NCBI GenBank assembly: GCA_947359465.1
Contig: OX375875.1
Coordinates: 12,782,538-12,846,537, forward strand
Direction: 5' to 3'
DNA: 64,000 bases
Origin: Metellina segmentata
Lineage: Eukaryota; Arthropoda; Arachnida; Araneae; Tetragnathidae
Under the pieces are notes generated by a model, which saw only the letters and a list, made by a program, of their open reading frames with translations, did not search any database and had not been told where the DNA came from. Every line of letters begins with the position of its first letter. The first letter of the stretch is position 1. Both the position numbers and the translations under genes were made by a program. Below, one piece after another: positions 33,056-44,341 of the stretch.

Positions 33056-33943
33056 GGAACAGCTACACTCTACGTTTATGAGCGATGGCAACGTCATTGG
33101 TGAACTTCTAAAGTTGCCAAGGAAAGAATTATTTCCTAACTCTTTTTCTGACACAAATTTTTTTTCTTTATACACACTTTTTAAACACAATTCAGAACGT
33201 GGTGGAGTGGTCGTTCACGGTAAGACGTATGTCGCCAACTAATTTTTGTCGCCAAATCAGGATGACGGCCGAATTCCGTAACAGCAGATAGGTTGCCATA
33301 ACAAAAATGGCAGATGTGAAGAAAATCCACAACAGGTGAAGGTTACCATATTTGGCGACAAATCGCCTTCTTACCGTGAACGACCACTCCACCTTGTGAA
33401 CCAGCAAAGAAACTAAGCTACGAATTTTGAGTAAGAATACCCTGAAACATGAATTACACTGAATACAGTGGGCATGTTGAAAAGCAAGAAATAATACAAC
33501 CTGATAACGTCAGAATTCTTCCGTAAAAAAATAATGAAAACGAAAGTGGTCAAAAAAACAAAACTTTTAATCCTATCGTAAAAAAACTATTGTAGTAAAA
33601 TAAAAATTCCACAACTGTCAAAATACAAATAAATGAACCAATGGTATCACAGAAAACGATTTAAAAGAACCAATGCAATCAAAGGATATTTTCAAAACAA
33701 AATATCCATTGGGAGGAAAGAAAAAATTTCAAACAAATCAATGAAATCTAACGACTTTAACGAATTTTGGAAGAACTTTCTAGAATATTCAAAATGAAAG
33801 TTTCCGTTTGCCGAGGTTGCCATGAAAACCACATCAGTAACGAAAGATGGGTTGCCTTAAGTTATTGTAACTCGCTACTAAAAGTGCGCCAAAAAAAATC
33901 GCCAAACCGTTGCCATCACTCATAAACGTAGTGTAGCTGTACC
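33056..33943. mobile_element. 888-bp MITE with 8-bp target duplication
   Basis: Inverted ends GG[A/T]ACAGCTACACT...ACGTTTATGAG enclose the element; GAATATAA lies directly outside on both sides (33048-33055, 33944-33951), and the host repeat, uninterrupted in the other copy, resumes behind it. An 8-bp duplication suggests hAT mobilisation. No coding sequence. Confidence 0.88.
33201..33394. mobile_element. Inner inverted-repeat element in the MITE
   Basis: GGTGGAGTGGTCGTTCACGG at 33201 is repeated inverted at 33374-33393 and continues with GTAAGA on both sides, enclosing about 150 bases with a second inverted part (TGTCGCCA/TGGCGACA). It looks like a smaller element inserted in the larger one; no target duplication could be read. 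Confidence 0.65.
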
Positions 33944-34222
33944 GAATATAAATAATGATTAATAAATGGTTGTATCCAGTAACGTCTATTTTGTGTTTCA
34001 AAATATACTATTGGAGACTTTTCTGCTGTTAGATTACAATTGCAATCTTCTGTTAGAATTGAGTTGAGACAACCTATCCAATCTAATTATTTGAGAAAGA
34101 CCTATATAATTTACTATTAATCAAGATCTGTAAATAAAAATTGATATGTTAATTAAGGTAGACTGTTCTCTGTAGATTCTTTATCTGCACGCTACCCAGA
34201 GAAATCAATATAACCTGTATAT

Positions 34223-34350
34223 GAAGATAAAGCTACATTGCTTTTTGAATAACGCAATAACAGGAAAGAATTATCAGCCTTAACTAAGGGTATCAAATTT
34301 AGGTTATCAGTTGCATCCTCAATTCTACTTGTACCAAAGAGAATTTCTTC
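34223..34350 (-). repeat. Second copy of the 32056 segment
   Basis: Same sequence as 32056-32165 with a few differences (for example an added CTT in CAATTCTACTTGTACC). Confidence 0.8.
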
Positions 34351-34629
34351 ACTTTGACATTAAAATAGTGCACATGTGACCATTTTTGTACACAGGACTG
34401 TCACAACCAAAACACTTAAAGTTTTATGACACCATATGTGGCCATGCTGGGCCAGACACAAGACATACAATATCAAGTACTAAAAACACAGTGAAAGCAT
34501 GGTTCCCACTCCTTTGTCCAAAAAAAATTCAAGGACTTTTCAAAACCGAAAATATTTTTTTCAAGGACCTAAAATTTTTTATAGTGACCTAAAACAAAGC
34601 ATGTTCAAAAGTTGCAAATTTCGATTTAA

Positions 34630-36240
34630 AAAAGGATCCCAAGTATGGAGCCTTTGCAGGGGGTATAATTAAAGAATGCAAATTTAACAGGGAAGAAATA
34701 GTACATCAGTTGAAAAGAATTATGCCATCTAAAGCACCAGGGCCAGACGATATTTATCCGAGAGTACTAGTGGAATGCGCGGAAGAACTGGGGAAAGTAA
34801 TTCACACGATATTTAATTCAACATATAGCACAGCTTGGGTGCCAATGGATTGGAAGTTGGCCAACATAACTCCAATTTTCAAAAAGGGAATACAAAGTGA
34901 TCCGGGCAACTATAGACCAGTAAGTCTAACATCAGTAATTTGCAAAATATTTGAATCTCTGTTAAAAAAGCATATAATGTTATACTTGGAGGAGGGGGGA
35001 CTGTTATCAGAGAATCAGTATGGGTTTAGGAAGGGCAGGTCCTGCTCTACAAACCTTTTGAAGTTCTACGAAAACATTACTGAGGAGCTGGATAATAAGA
35101 GCAGTGTGGATATCATGTACATAGATTTTCAAAAGGCTTTTTGATAAAGTATCTCATGAGGCATTACTGTTTAAATTGGAAAGGCTGGGGATTCAGGGAA
35201 AAACATTAATATGGATAAAGAATTGGTTATTGGGTAGAAAGCAGAGAGTGCAGGTAAAAGGAAATTATTCACAGTGGACAGAAGTTATAAGTGATGTGCC
35301 TCAGGGATCAGTTTTGGGGCCAATTTTATTTATAATTTTCATAGATGATATAGGTCAGGGGATCAAGAATAGAATCAGTATATTTGCAGATGACTTAAAA
35401 ATATGGGGGACAGTGGATACCAAGTTACAGATAGAAAATTTACAAGGGGATTTTGATAAGATATCTGAATGGGCTGTAAAATGGGGTATGTCATTTAATG
35501 TAGGGAAATGTCAAGTTCTGCATATGGGTTACAGGAACAGTGGAGCCGAGTACTGTCTGCAAGGAGTAAAGGTAAAGGAGGGAGAAACAGTCAAGGATCT
35601 TGGGGTGATAATTCACAGGGATTTTAAAATGGGTCACCAATGTTCAGTTGCGGGTAAAAAGGCTAATAGGTTATTGGGGTACATTAAAAAGACTGTAACT
35701 TCAAGGGATAAGTATATTATCTTGCCGTTATATAAGGGTTTAGTAAGACCACATCTAGAATATGCTGTACAATTTTGGGCTCCATATATGAGAAAGGACA
35801 TAGAATCAATTGAAAGGGTTCAGCACAGAGCTACAAAAATAATAAATGGGCTAGCAAATTTCGACTATAATGAACGTTTAAGTAAGCTAAACATGTATAC
35901 ACTGGAAAGAAGAAGGAGGGGGGATTTGATTCAGCTTTTCAAGTTTGTAAAACAAGGGGACACAGAGGGCTTAAATTTCAATAGGGATAACAGAACAAGG
36001 GGCCATGGGTATAAATTGAATAAGACACATTTTAATCGGGATTTAAGGAAAAACTACTACTTTAATAGGGTAATAGACAGTTGGAACGCGTTGCCAGAAA
36101 ATATAGTTAATTCAAAGGGAGTGTACGAATTTAAGATACAATTGGATAGTCATAGTGGGAATTCATAAACAAAGGACCAGCCTTGTTGGGCTCGAGCCTG
36201 TAGCTGGTCGTCAATATTTGTATTTGTTGTCAGTTAAAGA
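34630..36240 (+). mobile_element. 5'-truncated CR1/Rex-like LINE
   Basis: Only the reverse transcriptase part and 3' tail are left. The 3' end GTCGTCAATATTTGTATTTG is shared with the minus-strand copy ending at 44342. Flanks resemble the target found once in the other DNA transposon copy, with a possible short duplication around TTAAAA/GTCAGTTAAAG. Confidence 0.85.
34633..36168 (+). pseudogene. LINE reverse transcriptase, one frameshift
   Basis: Open from about 34633 to 35144 and from about 35143 to 36168. The first part holds KAPGPDDIYPRVLVE, DWKLANITPIFKKG and NYRPVSLTS; the second begins DKVSHEALLFKLERLG and holds PQGSVLGPILF, the catalytic FADDLKIW box (about 35382-35405) and RPHLEYAVQFWAPYMRKDIE. 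The join DFQKAF|DKVSHEA shows one extra T in a five-T run (35138-35142). The endonuclease and any first ORF are missing, as usual for 5'-truncated copies. Family assignment (CR1/Rex1 side) is from memory. Apart from the frameshift the copy is well preserved. Confidence 0.88.
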
Positions 36241-37305
36241 AAAATGTGAAAAATATTTATAAAAAAAACACCAATTTTTTTTTACACTACTGACAGTCAA
36301 AGAAAAGAGTAAAGGTTGTCATCAATTTTGGTAATTTGGATTTTCTTTTATCACAGAACCTGTGAATTTTTTTGCAAAGTGGGCTTCTCGTCTCAATGCT
36401 AATTATTCGGCTATTTGCACACATATCAATTTCGGTCGTGCTGTAAAATATCGTACAGTAAATTCTTTGGTGGCACAAAGAGTATGGGAGCTTGCACATG
36501 GTTCGATCGACACACGACACAATCTCCGTTTTCGTTTTGCTCTCGTACACGGCCAGACGGCTGTCGTGGTTTATTTTGTTTGAAAAACAAAATAAATCCA
36601 AAGTTTTGACTGCAGTGTTATGGCTTTTTTGTTCTCTGGTTCAAGTTTCTATCTTCACGATAGTTCAAGATAGTAAAAATTTCAACAGATTTGAAATCTG
36701 TAGAAAATTTTACAAGGATACCTTAAATGTGATTTTCTGTAAATAAATAATTTTTCAATTGTAACTTTTATATTTTCGCAATACGAATTCGGCCACATTT
36801 GACGAAGATATTCATTACGAACACAAAAAAAATGTCTATTAGAGGTTTTCTATCTTCGCGATCGTTAAAAATAGAGCAAACATTTTAAAAGATTTGAAAT
36901 ATGCGGAAAATTTTACACCAGATTGATACCTCAGGTAGTCCGAATTTTATGCAAAGCCCGAATTGTGAGCATGCTTGAAGAAACTTCTTCGTTTTACGAA
37001 AACGGATAATTCAGTATCCTAAACTGTTAAGTTTTCAATCTTGAACGTAGGACGTCAATTGTATAATTTCTTTAATAATATAAAAATGGAAGAAAAAAAA
37101 ACAGTCACCCCCTTCAAAAACTTTAATATTTTCTTTGTATTTCTTCATCAATCCCCGAGACAATTTTAAGAAATGTTCAAAGAGGCGGAACTCTCATGTT
37201 TGTATAGTTTATGCAAAAAAGCGATGGGACGACGCGTCAATAAAACATGGTGTACGACTTTGTGTGTTCATATATACATATCATGTGGTTCATGTATACA
37301 TCACC

Positions 37306-39015
37306 CAACTTTTCAGGACAGTTTGGGGACTTTCTAACATAAATGCATGATCTGATTTTACATGATTATATGGGTCAGTTAGATGCATTTATACTTTAAA
37401 ATAACTTTTTTTATTGCTTAGTCTCATCTCTAGAAAAGAGGACTCTAGTATCAAATTTCAGATTTATAATAAGCTGTTTTCTAAATAAAATTTAAAAAAT
37501 AAAGACAAACCATTAATCACGTCAAAGTAGATGGACATTTTAAACGAATAACATTCATTATTTTTGTTTTCTGAATACTTAAAATTAAAATAACCAACAA
37601 TTACTTAAAAAAACATTTTGTCTTGTATATTTTTATGCAGCAAATAAAGTTAGTGAAATAATTATATATCAATTTGTGTGTTTAAAAAAAATGTCTCCGA
37701 ATGTGGGTTACACCATGTTCATTTCAATTCCTAACTTTATCTCCCCATGCAAAATTTTTATTTTGCAAATTCCATATTGGATCATGACCCTTGTTGTCAC
37801 TCGTAGATGCTGAGCATTTTTTGGACTCGACAGGACCCTAATTGAATCACTAAAACACAACAGTTTTATTTCTCTTTTTCGACCTCGTTTTTCTTTTTAT
37901 TTATTTAAAATTTTAATCTTTTTTAACTTTTAAATGGATCATCGAAGTTTGCCACCTCTGAATGCGGTCACACTCTGGAAGGGAAACCGACTGGTTTGTC
38001 GATCTCGCTTAAGGAGGTGGCGCCATCTTTCGGAACTTTGTTCAGCTGAAAGTTATGTTTTATTTCTAATCAGCCTTTTAAATCATTTTTATTTTTAAAT
38101 TTTCTCTCTTTTTAAGCAACTCAGTTTTAAGTTACACACACCTGATGACGGGGAGTTAAGCTGCTTTGCAGTAGGCACTCCGGAAGTGATTGTCCTGTCC
38201 TTTCAGTTTCCATAATTTCTTTGACTTAATTGTTCAATTCATCCATTGCAATTTTCTTTTTTCCATTTGTTTAAGTTCAACGGCTGACACCTTTTGTTTT
38301 CGCCTTTAAAAAATTAAATAAAACTTTTTCGGAACCAGTAGACACTGTTATATTTATCACTCTTTTGATATTACAGTACCGAGTCCCAAATCAAGATGCT
38401 TTGCTAATCATCGTTTTTTCTATCTTTCTGCCTCTTTGCTTTTTATAAAACAAGGTGTTTAACCCGCACTAAATTGATAAAACAACGAATATAAATGGAC
38501 ATGTTCAGAGTAAATATCACGCAGAAAAATTAGAAGATTTGCAACTAAATTCGTTGTATTGTATTCCTCTCTATCTGCTATTTTAGTATTACAAACGTGT
38601 TCCAGACATATATAACGCTTGGGCAAATTCACAAAGGTGGCGTTAAATTAGGATTTTTTATAAAAAAACTGAAAACAATCCAAAAATACTGAGGTCTAGA
38701 GGATTCTGGATTTTGTACTGTATTTGAATACACAGGGTTCCCACTCTTTTTTTCTAACTAAAAATAAGGACTTAAATAAAACATTGAAGAAACCGTATTA
38801 TGCAATGTAACCTGACTATTGACCAAATGGGGATGCTCTTACAGAATAGTTGTTAATCTTATAAGAACAGTAGTATGTAAAAAATTTAATATTCAAGTCT
38901 ATTTTCTAAAATTTATACACAAATAATGCCACACAAAAATTAGATTTTTCAAAATTAGCAGTCAGATTTTTATGAAATTCAGCAGTTAATATGTGGGTAT
39001 TTATGTGTACACGTA
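37306..39015. other. Intergenic, few repeats
   Basis: AT-rich. Around 37980-38050 there is a stretch resembling 23000-23070 (GGTGGCGCCATCT). At 38735 CAGGGTTCCCACTCTTTTTT starts another transposon end of the 34498 type, without a recognised partner. No exon seen. Confidence 0.45.
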
Positions 39016-39662
39016 TCTCTAATATTATAAAAAGAAGTGTTTGTTTGTTTCGCGGCCACAAAATCCTGACGATCTATGGCATTTACAGCAATAAGATTTG
39101 GCACACAGGTAGTAAAAAAATTTTTTTTATGGGTAGCGGCAAATTTTAAAATTCAATCAAAATATTTTAAAATGAATTTAATAGTTTTATTCTCAACCTG
39201 GTTCTTCAATCACGTATCTTCCAGAGAAAAAAAACAACCCAAAATGGACTTTTTGTACCCACGTGACCTTTTATATTTTCATAAGAGATTGTGACGTCAC
39301 GTGACCTTTCTCTTTCCACCCCCACCCCCAGATTGCATCTTCTGCCCTTTGCGTTAAAAAAAGAAACAGGTTACATTTCCGCCAATGAGAGCAAAAAATA
39401 AAAACATATTGACTGAGATTGTTAAGTTTTTTTTCGTGAAATCGGAATTGCTAAAGATAGATTGAAAATTTCAACGGATTTGAAATCTGTGGAAAATTTT
39501 ACTTTAGATTGATACCTAAAAGTATGACTTTCTTTAAATAAATAATTTTTAAATTGAATATATTTTCAATGGATTTGAAATCTGCGGAAAATTTTACACC
39601 AGATTAATACCTTACATCACAGCATTGCTTGCAAGCAAGGGCAACACTGGGCTAGCCATTAG
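39016..39662 (+). mobile_element. Helitron-like non-autonomous element, copy 2
   Basis: Starts TCTCTAATATTATAAAAAGA after A, with the GTGTTTGTTTGTTTCGCGGC lead, and ends GGGCAACACTGGGCTAGCCA followed by TTAG and T (CTAG decayed). GATTTGAAATC modules lie at 39468 and 39568. Confidence 0.6.
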
Positions 39663-40294
39663 TAATATGTGTAAGTACATAAACAAATTATAGAATAGAG
39701 ACTGCAAGAAAAAAACTTTGGATGTTTTTCTTTTATCTCTTCGCAGTGCATTTGCTTTTATAAAAAGGGAAAGAAAGAGTTAAGTTTGATGAGGACAGGA
39801 CTTGGTGTTGTCGGTCTCAAAGCTGCTGTTGTGAGTTTGATTTCGTTTTCTTATACTTTCATATTGTTTTGTTTTTACTTTTTTATGGTCTTTAGGGGAA
39901 TGTTTGAGCAATTTTTTAGCATATTGCTGCTTATGGGTAGGAAACACCTTTTTGTGTTGCCTGGGTCAGGCTCCTCCCTGATTCACTAACACTTTCATTT
40001 TCCAAAATTTCCCAATTTTTTTTTTTTTTTTTTTTTTTTTTGAAAATACAGTGCTTATTTTGTTGGGTCTGCAGCCTCAGCCTGCTTATGAAATAAAAAT
40101 TAAGAAGACATAAATTTGTGATTGAAACAAAAATCCATGATATTGGTTAAAAATTAGAGGATGTAATTTTTGTGAACTCCTTGAGGTAGATTTAAAAAAA
40201 AAGTTTCCAAAACTTTAGATGATTTTGGTTAGATACCTCTAGTCACCAAGGGTGGAAAATAGGATTAAAAAAAGTCATTTTTCAATGCCTGTAA
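39663..40294. other. AT-rich spacer
   Basis: Contains a run of about 24 T at 40018-40041. No gene or repeat terminus recognised. Confidence 0.4.
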
Positions 40295-41029
40295 CAGGGT
40301 GGCAACAAAATCCTTGAAAAAAAGTTCCCTGAGAGTCTCACAAAAATTTCCCTGATTTAACAATTCCCTTAAGAAATGTTGTGATCCGTAATTGGTATCA
40401 ATATACAGAATCCACACAACACTATTTTTAAATATTTAGGGTCAGAGGGTGTAAAGGATCATTCTCCACAAATATTTTGTATTTTTTCTCTACAGATATT
40501 TTAATTGCTATTGTAAGGGTTGGAAACCTTAATGGAACTCTTATACTTGGAATTGAATAAACTGGAGAAAAAATGCAAAATATTTTTAGCTATGAACTTT
40601 TAACACCTGATCCTACATTGTCATACTATTTATTGAAACCAAATGCAAATATACAAAAAAAATTCTACACAAATGTAATTGTAGACAAAAATAATTAATT
40701 TAATACACAGAAAACATCATTTGTTACACAAATTTAAAATTGTATCCCACAAGTTAAATTGCTAGCCTCACGGCAACCAAGACACTGTAGCCGCGAAATA
40801 AACGGCGGTTTTCGTGGTGTTAAAAAATTATGACGCTATGATTCTTTATTCGAATTACAATTTCGACAAATACGATTTATTCTATTCTCAAAAGCACTCG
40901 AAATCGCGCATCTCTAAATAGGACAAACAATAATGGTAGCCGCTTAAACTGTCAAAATTTCCCTGATTTATGTAAAATTTAGAAATTTTCCGAGATTTCC
41001 CTGATTTTCCAGGTTCTGTTACCACCCTG
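40295..41029. mobile_element. Non-autonomous element with CAGGGTGG ends
   Basis: CAGGGTGGCAACAAAATCC at 40295 and, inverted, CAGGGTGGTAACAGAACC at 41029; both are followed inward by TTCCCTGATTT words. TGTAA flanks both ends (40290-40294, 41030-41034) as a short target duplication. It lies in the 3' flank of BET1, 297 bases from the stop codon. Confidence 0.75.
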
Positions 41030-41325
41030 TGTAATGTAAGTGCTGACATGCATTTAAGGATACTTATTGTAAAAACAGATATCTTTATGAAATAGTGATT
41101 AAAAAATCAGTATTTACACCATATACATTATGATACAAACACACCTTAATAGAAAGACAAAACTTTAAAGGCCATAAAGAACTTTGGAAAAGATATAATC
41201 AATTCCATAAAGAAAAATCATGTTTTGTATTAAAATATAACTTTTAAAAAAGGGGAGAAATTTCAAATTTCTTAATTTAAACATCTCAGGTTTTTTCATC
41301 CAAAACAGTTTATATAAAAATTCTT

Positions 41326-41481
41326 TCAATTTAATTTCAATATAATATATATCACACCAAATACAAATAGTGAAAACAGTAATAAATACAAAATGTAACG
41401 ATTATGACCAGCCTTTGCAAGTCTTACAACTCTTCCCATAGTTGTGGAAAGGAAGCCCGATGTTGAATCAAAATCATCATC
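41326..41481 (-). CDS. BET1: BET1 Golgi SNARE, exon 4 (SNARE end, membrane anchor, stop)
   Basis: Last of four exons on the minus strand (59777-59759, 57335-57241, 49198-49142, 41481-41326; 327 nt, 108 aa). The acceptor TTATTTTAG precedes 41481. It encodes residues 58-108: DDDFDSTSGFLSTTMGRVVR, then LAKAGHNRYILYLLLFSLFV and the end FGVIYIILKLN, with TGA at 41328-41326. The first half completes the SNARE helix; residues 86-105 form the C-terminal membrane anchor, with a very short lumenal tail. This matches the family (human protein 118 aa) in length, order and tail anchor. BET1 is a SNARE for ER-to-Golgi vesicle fusion. No polyadenylation signal could be placed. Confidence 0.94.
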   Translation of the reverse strand, partial: DDDFDSTSGFLSTTMGRVVRLAKAGHNRYILYLLLFSLFVFGVIYIILKLN

Positions 41482-42171
41482 CTAAAATAATAATGTAACA
41501 CAGATTTTATAACACAAGTGTAATAGCCCATAGAAAATATTTAGTACATGGGACACAGATTCAAAAATCAGTAAAACAACTTTCTCGAAAAACAATTTTG
41601 AACATTTTAGAGCACACTAAATAGGAGTTACAAAAGCATTTTAAAATTTGATTGCAGTTTAAGTTAGTAAAAAAAATTTTACAAATGCATTTCTTCAATT
41701 ACCTATAGTCAAACCATTCAAGGATTCAGCTTACATGTCCAACTTAACATAGTATTTATACTGTTCCACACATTTTGACTGAATGTAGAGCTTTTAATAA
41801 CCAAACAAATCCCATTTGGAGTTTTAAACCAACCCTAAAAGACCTTTCAGGGGATGTTATAATTATTTTTTTATTAACCTCTGATGTGTCGGTTTTGTGA
41901 ATTTTCTTTGACTATACATCGACTAGTTTCAATTCAAAATTGCAAATAGCAAAAATTTGTTTTGTGTCTGGAGTACCATGGTCATAAATGGCCCTTGAAC
42001 TATAAAACACAATCCAACTACCAAAACTACATGACATCAATATTACATGTCATCCTGCCCCTATTGCATAAAGCCATAGATAGGGAATGTAGTTACATAT
42101 AAAATGGGCATTCTTTTGTGTCAGTCCTACCCTGTGATTTCACTGTACCTGCAGGGAGAGGAAGTTATTTT
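41482..42171 (-). other. BET1 intron 3, right part
   Basis: Unique AT-rich intron sequence between exon 4 and the first SINE; no feature recognised. Confidence 0.5.
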
Positions 42172-42477
42172 AATCAACATCATACTGGAGCAACACAACG
42201 GGCAATTGGCGACAGTCTGAGATCAATCCTCCGACTGAAAGATCCGAGGACAACACTGTGTAATTTTGAACTACAGTCAGATGACGAGGCAAAACCTGAG
42301 CTGGCACCCCACACTCCAAACTTCCACACCACACCAACATGAGAAGATTCAAGGCCATAACAGTTTTAACATACACTAGCCCCCTCCTTTGTATACAGCA
42401 ATCTTATATTGGATTCAAACTCACCACCCTCTGGTTGCTAATTCCTCATTCGTCCAACTGGGCTACCAGGAAACGAA
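42172..42477 (-). repeat. SINE, second head type, near full length
   Basis: On the minus strand: head (TAGCCCAGTTGGACGAATGA, B-box-like GAGTTTGAATCC), body (GTGTATGTTAAAACTGTTAT, then TGGAAGTTTGGAGTGTGGGG) and tail (CCAATTGCCCGTTGTGTTGC). It is the best copy of the second SINE type. Confidence 0.82.
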
Positions 42478-42653
42478 TGCAGGGAGAAACCCACTTCTTT
42501 CTTTTATCATGCTCCAAACTTCTGTGCCATGCCATACCAACTTGAGGGCATTTGAGACTTGCATGATAGATTTAACATGCACCAGCCCTTATGTGCACTA
42601 TGGTCTTTGATTGGATTAAGTTTTGAATTTGCACCCCCTCTTGTTGCTAACCC

Positions 42654-43641
42654 ATACTTGCCAACTATGTAAACTGCACATCAGTAAATCTTTTTCACAA
42701 ATGCCCCTTGCCATAAAACACAACATAAATACATTAATTACTGTGTATTAGAAATATCTGTATATGTCACAATATCTAGTATTATTTGTATTTAAAAATG
42801 CATAAGTGTAAAAATTCACATTTTTATCAACTGCAGTAACCTTGCAAAACAGTTAAGTGTTTTAATACCAAACTCAACACATCCACTGTAAAAAAACATA
42901 TTCATTTTACGAGTACCTACACATTGCATCCGAAACTGTACGTTACATGCCATTTTAACTTGTGTCAGGATAACAAATCATTGGTGTTCATATTGCTTAT
43001 TTACAAGTAGATGAAAGAGAAAAAAAATTCATGCACTATTTACAAAGTTGTTTTATTTAGTGTTTTATCCAGAAGAGGGAGCTGCAGAAAAATGCAATGA
43101 AGCTGTTGTAGCTTTTTTGGTCTTTAATAATTCTGCACTGAATTTCTGCTCAAAACGAGGTTTTTGGTTATGTGTCTTCAACACCAACAAACTTTCCAAC
43201 GTTTTCTTAGAAATGAGAGAACGGTATTCAGTTCGGTTCTTTCTGACGAGGCCGAAGATTCTCCCACACACTGCATTGGAATGGGGGATGAGCAGAATAG
43301 AAAGCATAATTTTGGCCAATCTAGAGAATTTCAGAAGTCTATCAGCCCTTCTTATTTTACCTACTTCAACCCACTGTACATCAATACAGTCATGTCCTCC
43401 TATTGTCACAGATAAACCTTCCAGCTGAAGACAACAAAACATTTCCAACTCATCCATTGCTTCGTCTTTGCACTCATCAAGTCCGATAAAAAATGTTAGA
43501 AGATGGCTGCAGAGAATCAAGTATTTCGATTGCTTGATCAAAATATTAAAAATCCGTAAAAAAGGCAGACCTATTCGTAAAACAGTAAAATTAAGTGGAA
43601 ATCGTAAAAATTATGCATAATCTGTAAAAGTTGGCAAGGAT
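42654..43641 (-). mobile_element. hAT element, 988 bp, with exact 8-bp target duplication
   Basis: Left end ATACTTGCCAACTATGTAAA; right end inverted ATCCTTGCCAACTTTTACAG. GCTAACCC lies immediately outside on both sides (42646-42653, 43642-43649), the 8-bp duplication expected of hAT. Inside is a fragment of its transposase. It is an internally deleted copy. Confidence 0.92.
43065..43541 (-). pseudogene. hAT transposase, C-terminal fragment (158 aa open)
   Basis: The minus-strand frame is open over 158 codons. Residues about 100-140 read LLIPHSNAVCGRIFGLVRKN and RTEYRSLISKKTLESLLVLK, the hAT dimerisation domain (the usual form is SNAxCERxFS, so C and R are partly changed). The N-terminal catalytic part is absent, consistent with internal deletion of the surrounding element. 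The absence of stops in the remaining piece suggests limited age. Confidence 0.85.
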
Positions 43642-43730
43642 GCTAACCCACAACACTACCAACTGGGCAAATGCAGTCCTACATGTAGAAGGACATTACT
43701 TTCACAATCTATGCTTTACCGTAGCCAGCT

Positions 43731-44341
43731 CTGATGGATATCAGATACCCCATATCTTTGCCTCCCAATATCATACCTAAGACCTTATCATTGGTATTGG
43801 GAGGTTAGGGCCATATGGGCAGACCTTCTTTTCTTTCATCCTACAGCCCTGATCTGTATTCTTTGTATTTAACGTATACAAAGCAGAACGTGCTAAAAAC
43901 TGCAACTTATGTCGCAGAACAAACAAAGTCTTTGCAGAGCAATTTTTCTTTAATTTAATCAAATTTTAGCAGTGTAAAGCGCATTTCTTGCCACACCTTT
44001 TTCTCTTTTCTAGCACATCTACGCCAATGACAAAATATTTAACTTCAAATGATCGACAGAATTGCAAATTCTGAAAATATGCTTTGGTTTTAAATAAAGT
44101 AAGTTAATTAATTTTGATGTTTTATTATAAATATCTAACACATGTTTAGCCGATAATTGTGTTTTACGTCTGTTTTTGATTTGACTGCAGTATTCAAAAT
44201 TTGGACAAAATGCCTGCAGAACAATTGCAATGCTTGGAGTTGTGTTGCAGAGAACACTGATAATAATTCTGCACTTGGGCACCTGCTTTGTTTTTGTAAT
44301 TTTTTTTTCTATTGTAAATTTATATTATTTTTATTTCTTAC
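43731..44341 (-). other. BET1 intron 3, unremarkable stretch
   Basis: No repeat end or exon recognised. Confidence 0.4.

Larger units (their letters stand above)
32832..34010. mobile_element. Short inverted-repeat element copy 2, split by a MITE
   Basis: From 32832 (AGGCCCGGTGCACACATCCG) the sequence follows the element at 20257-20681, breaks at 33055, and resumes at 33944 with GAATATAAATAATGATTAAT. The right inverted end was not found. The interruption is the MITE in the next entry. Confidence 0.75.
34498..37305. mobile_element. DNA transposon of CAGGGTTCCCAC type, split by a LINE
   Basis: Begins CATGGTTCCCACTCCTTTGT, then AAGGACTTTTCAAAACC, a terminal motif widespread in hAT-like non-autonomous elements. 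It is interrupted from about 34630 to 36240 by a LINE and continues to about 37305, matching the uninterrupted copy at 45794-47269 throughout (for example ATCACAGAACCTGTGAATTT at about 36350 and 46050). The right end was not recognised here. Confidence 0.75.
42478..43730 (-). repeat. Second SINE of this type, split by a hAT element
   Basis: The body part (42490-42653) is separated from the tRNA-like head (43642-43730, minus: CAGTTGGTAGTGTTGTGGGT) by a hAT insertion. The B-box-like region sits just left of the insertion (TTTGAATTTGCACCCCC on the plus strand). Confidence 0.75.

Noticed and set aside
34710..35144. Start of LINE reverse transcriptase at 34710
   Set aside because: There is no ATG here; the frame is open further upstream to about 34633, so the element is simply 5'-truncated.
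43048..43428. 126-codon plus-strand frame
   Set aside because: Antisense to the hAT transposase fragment, which carries the recognisable domain.
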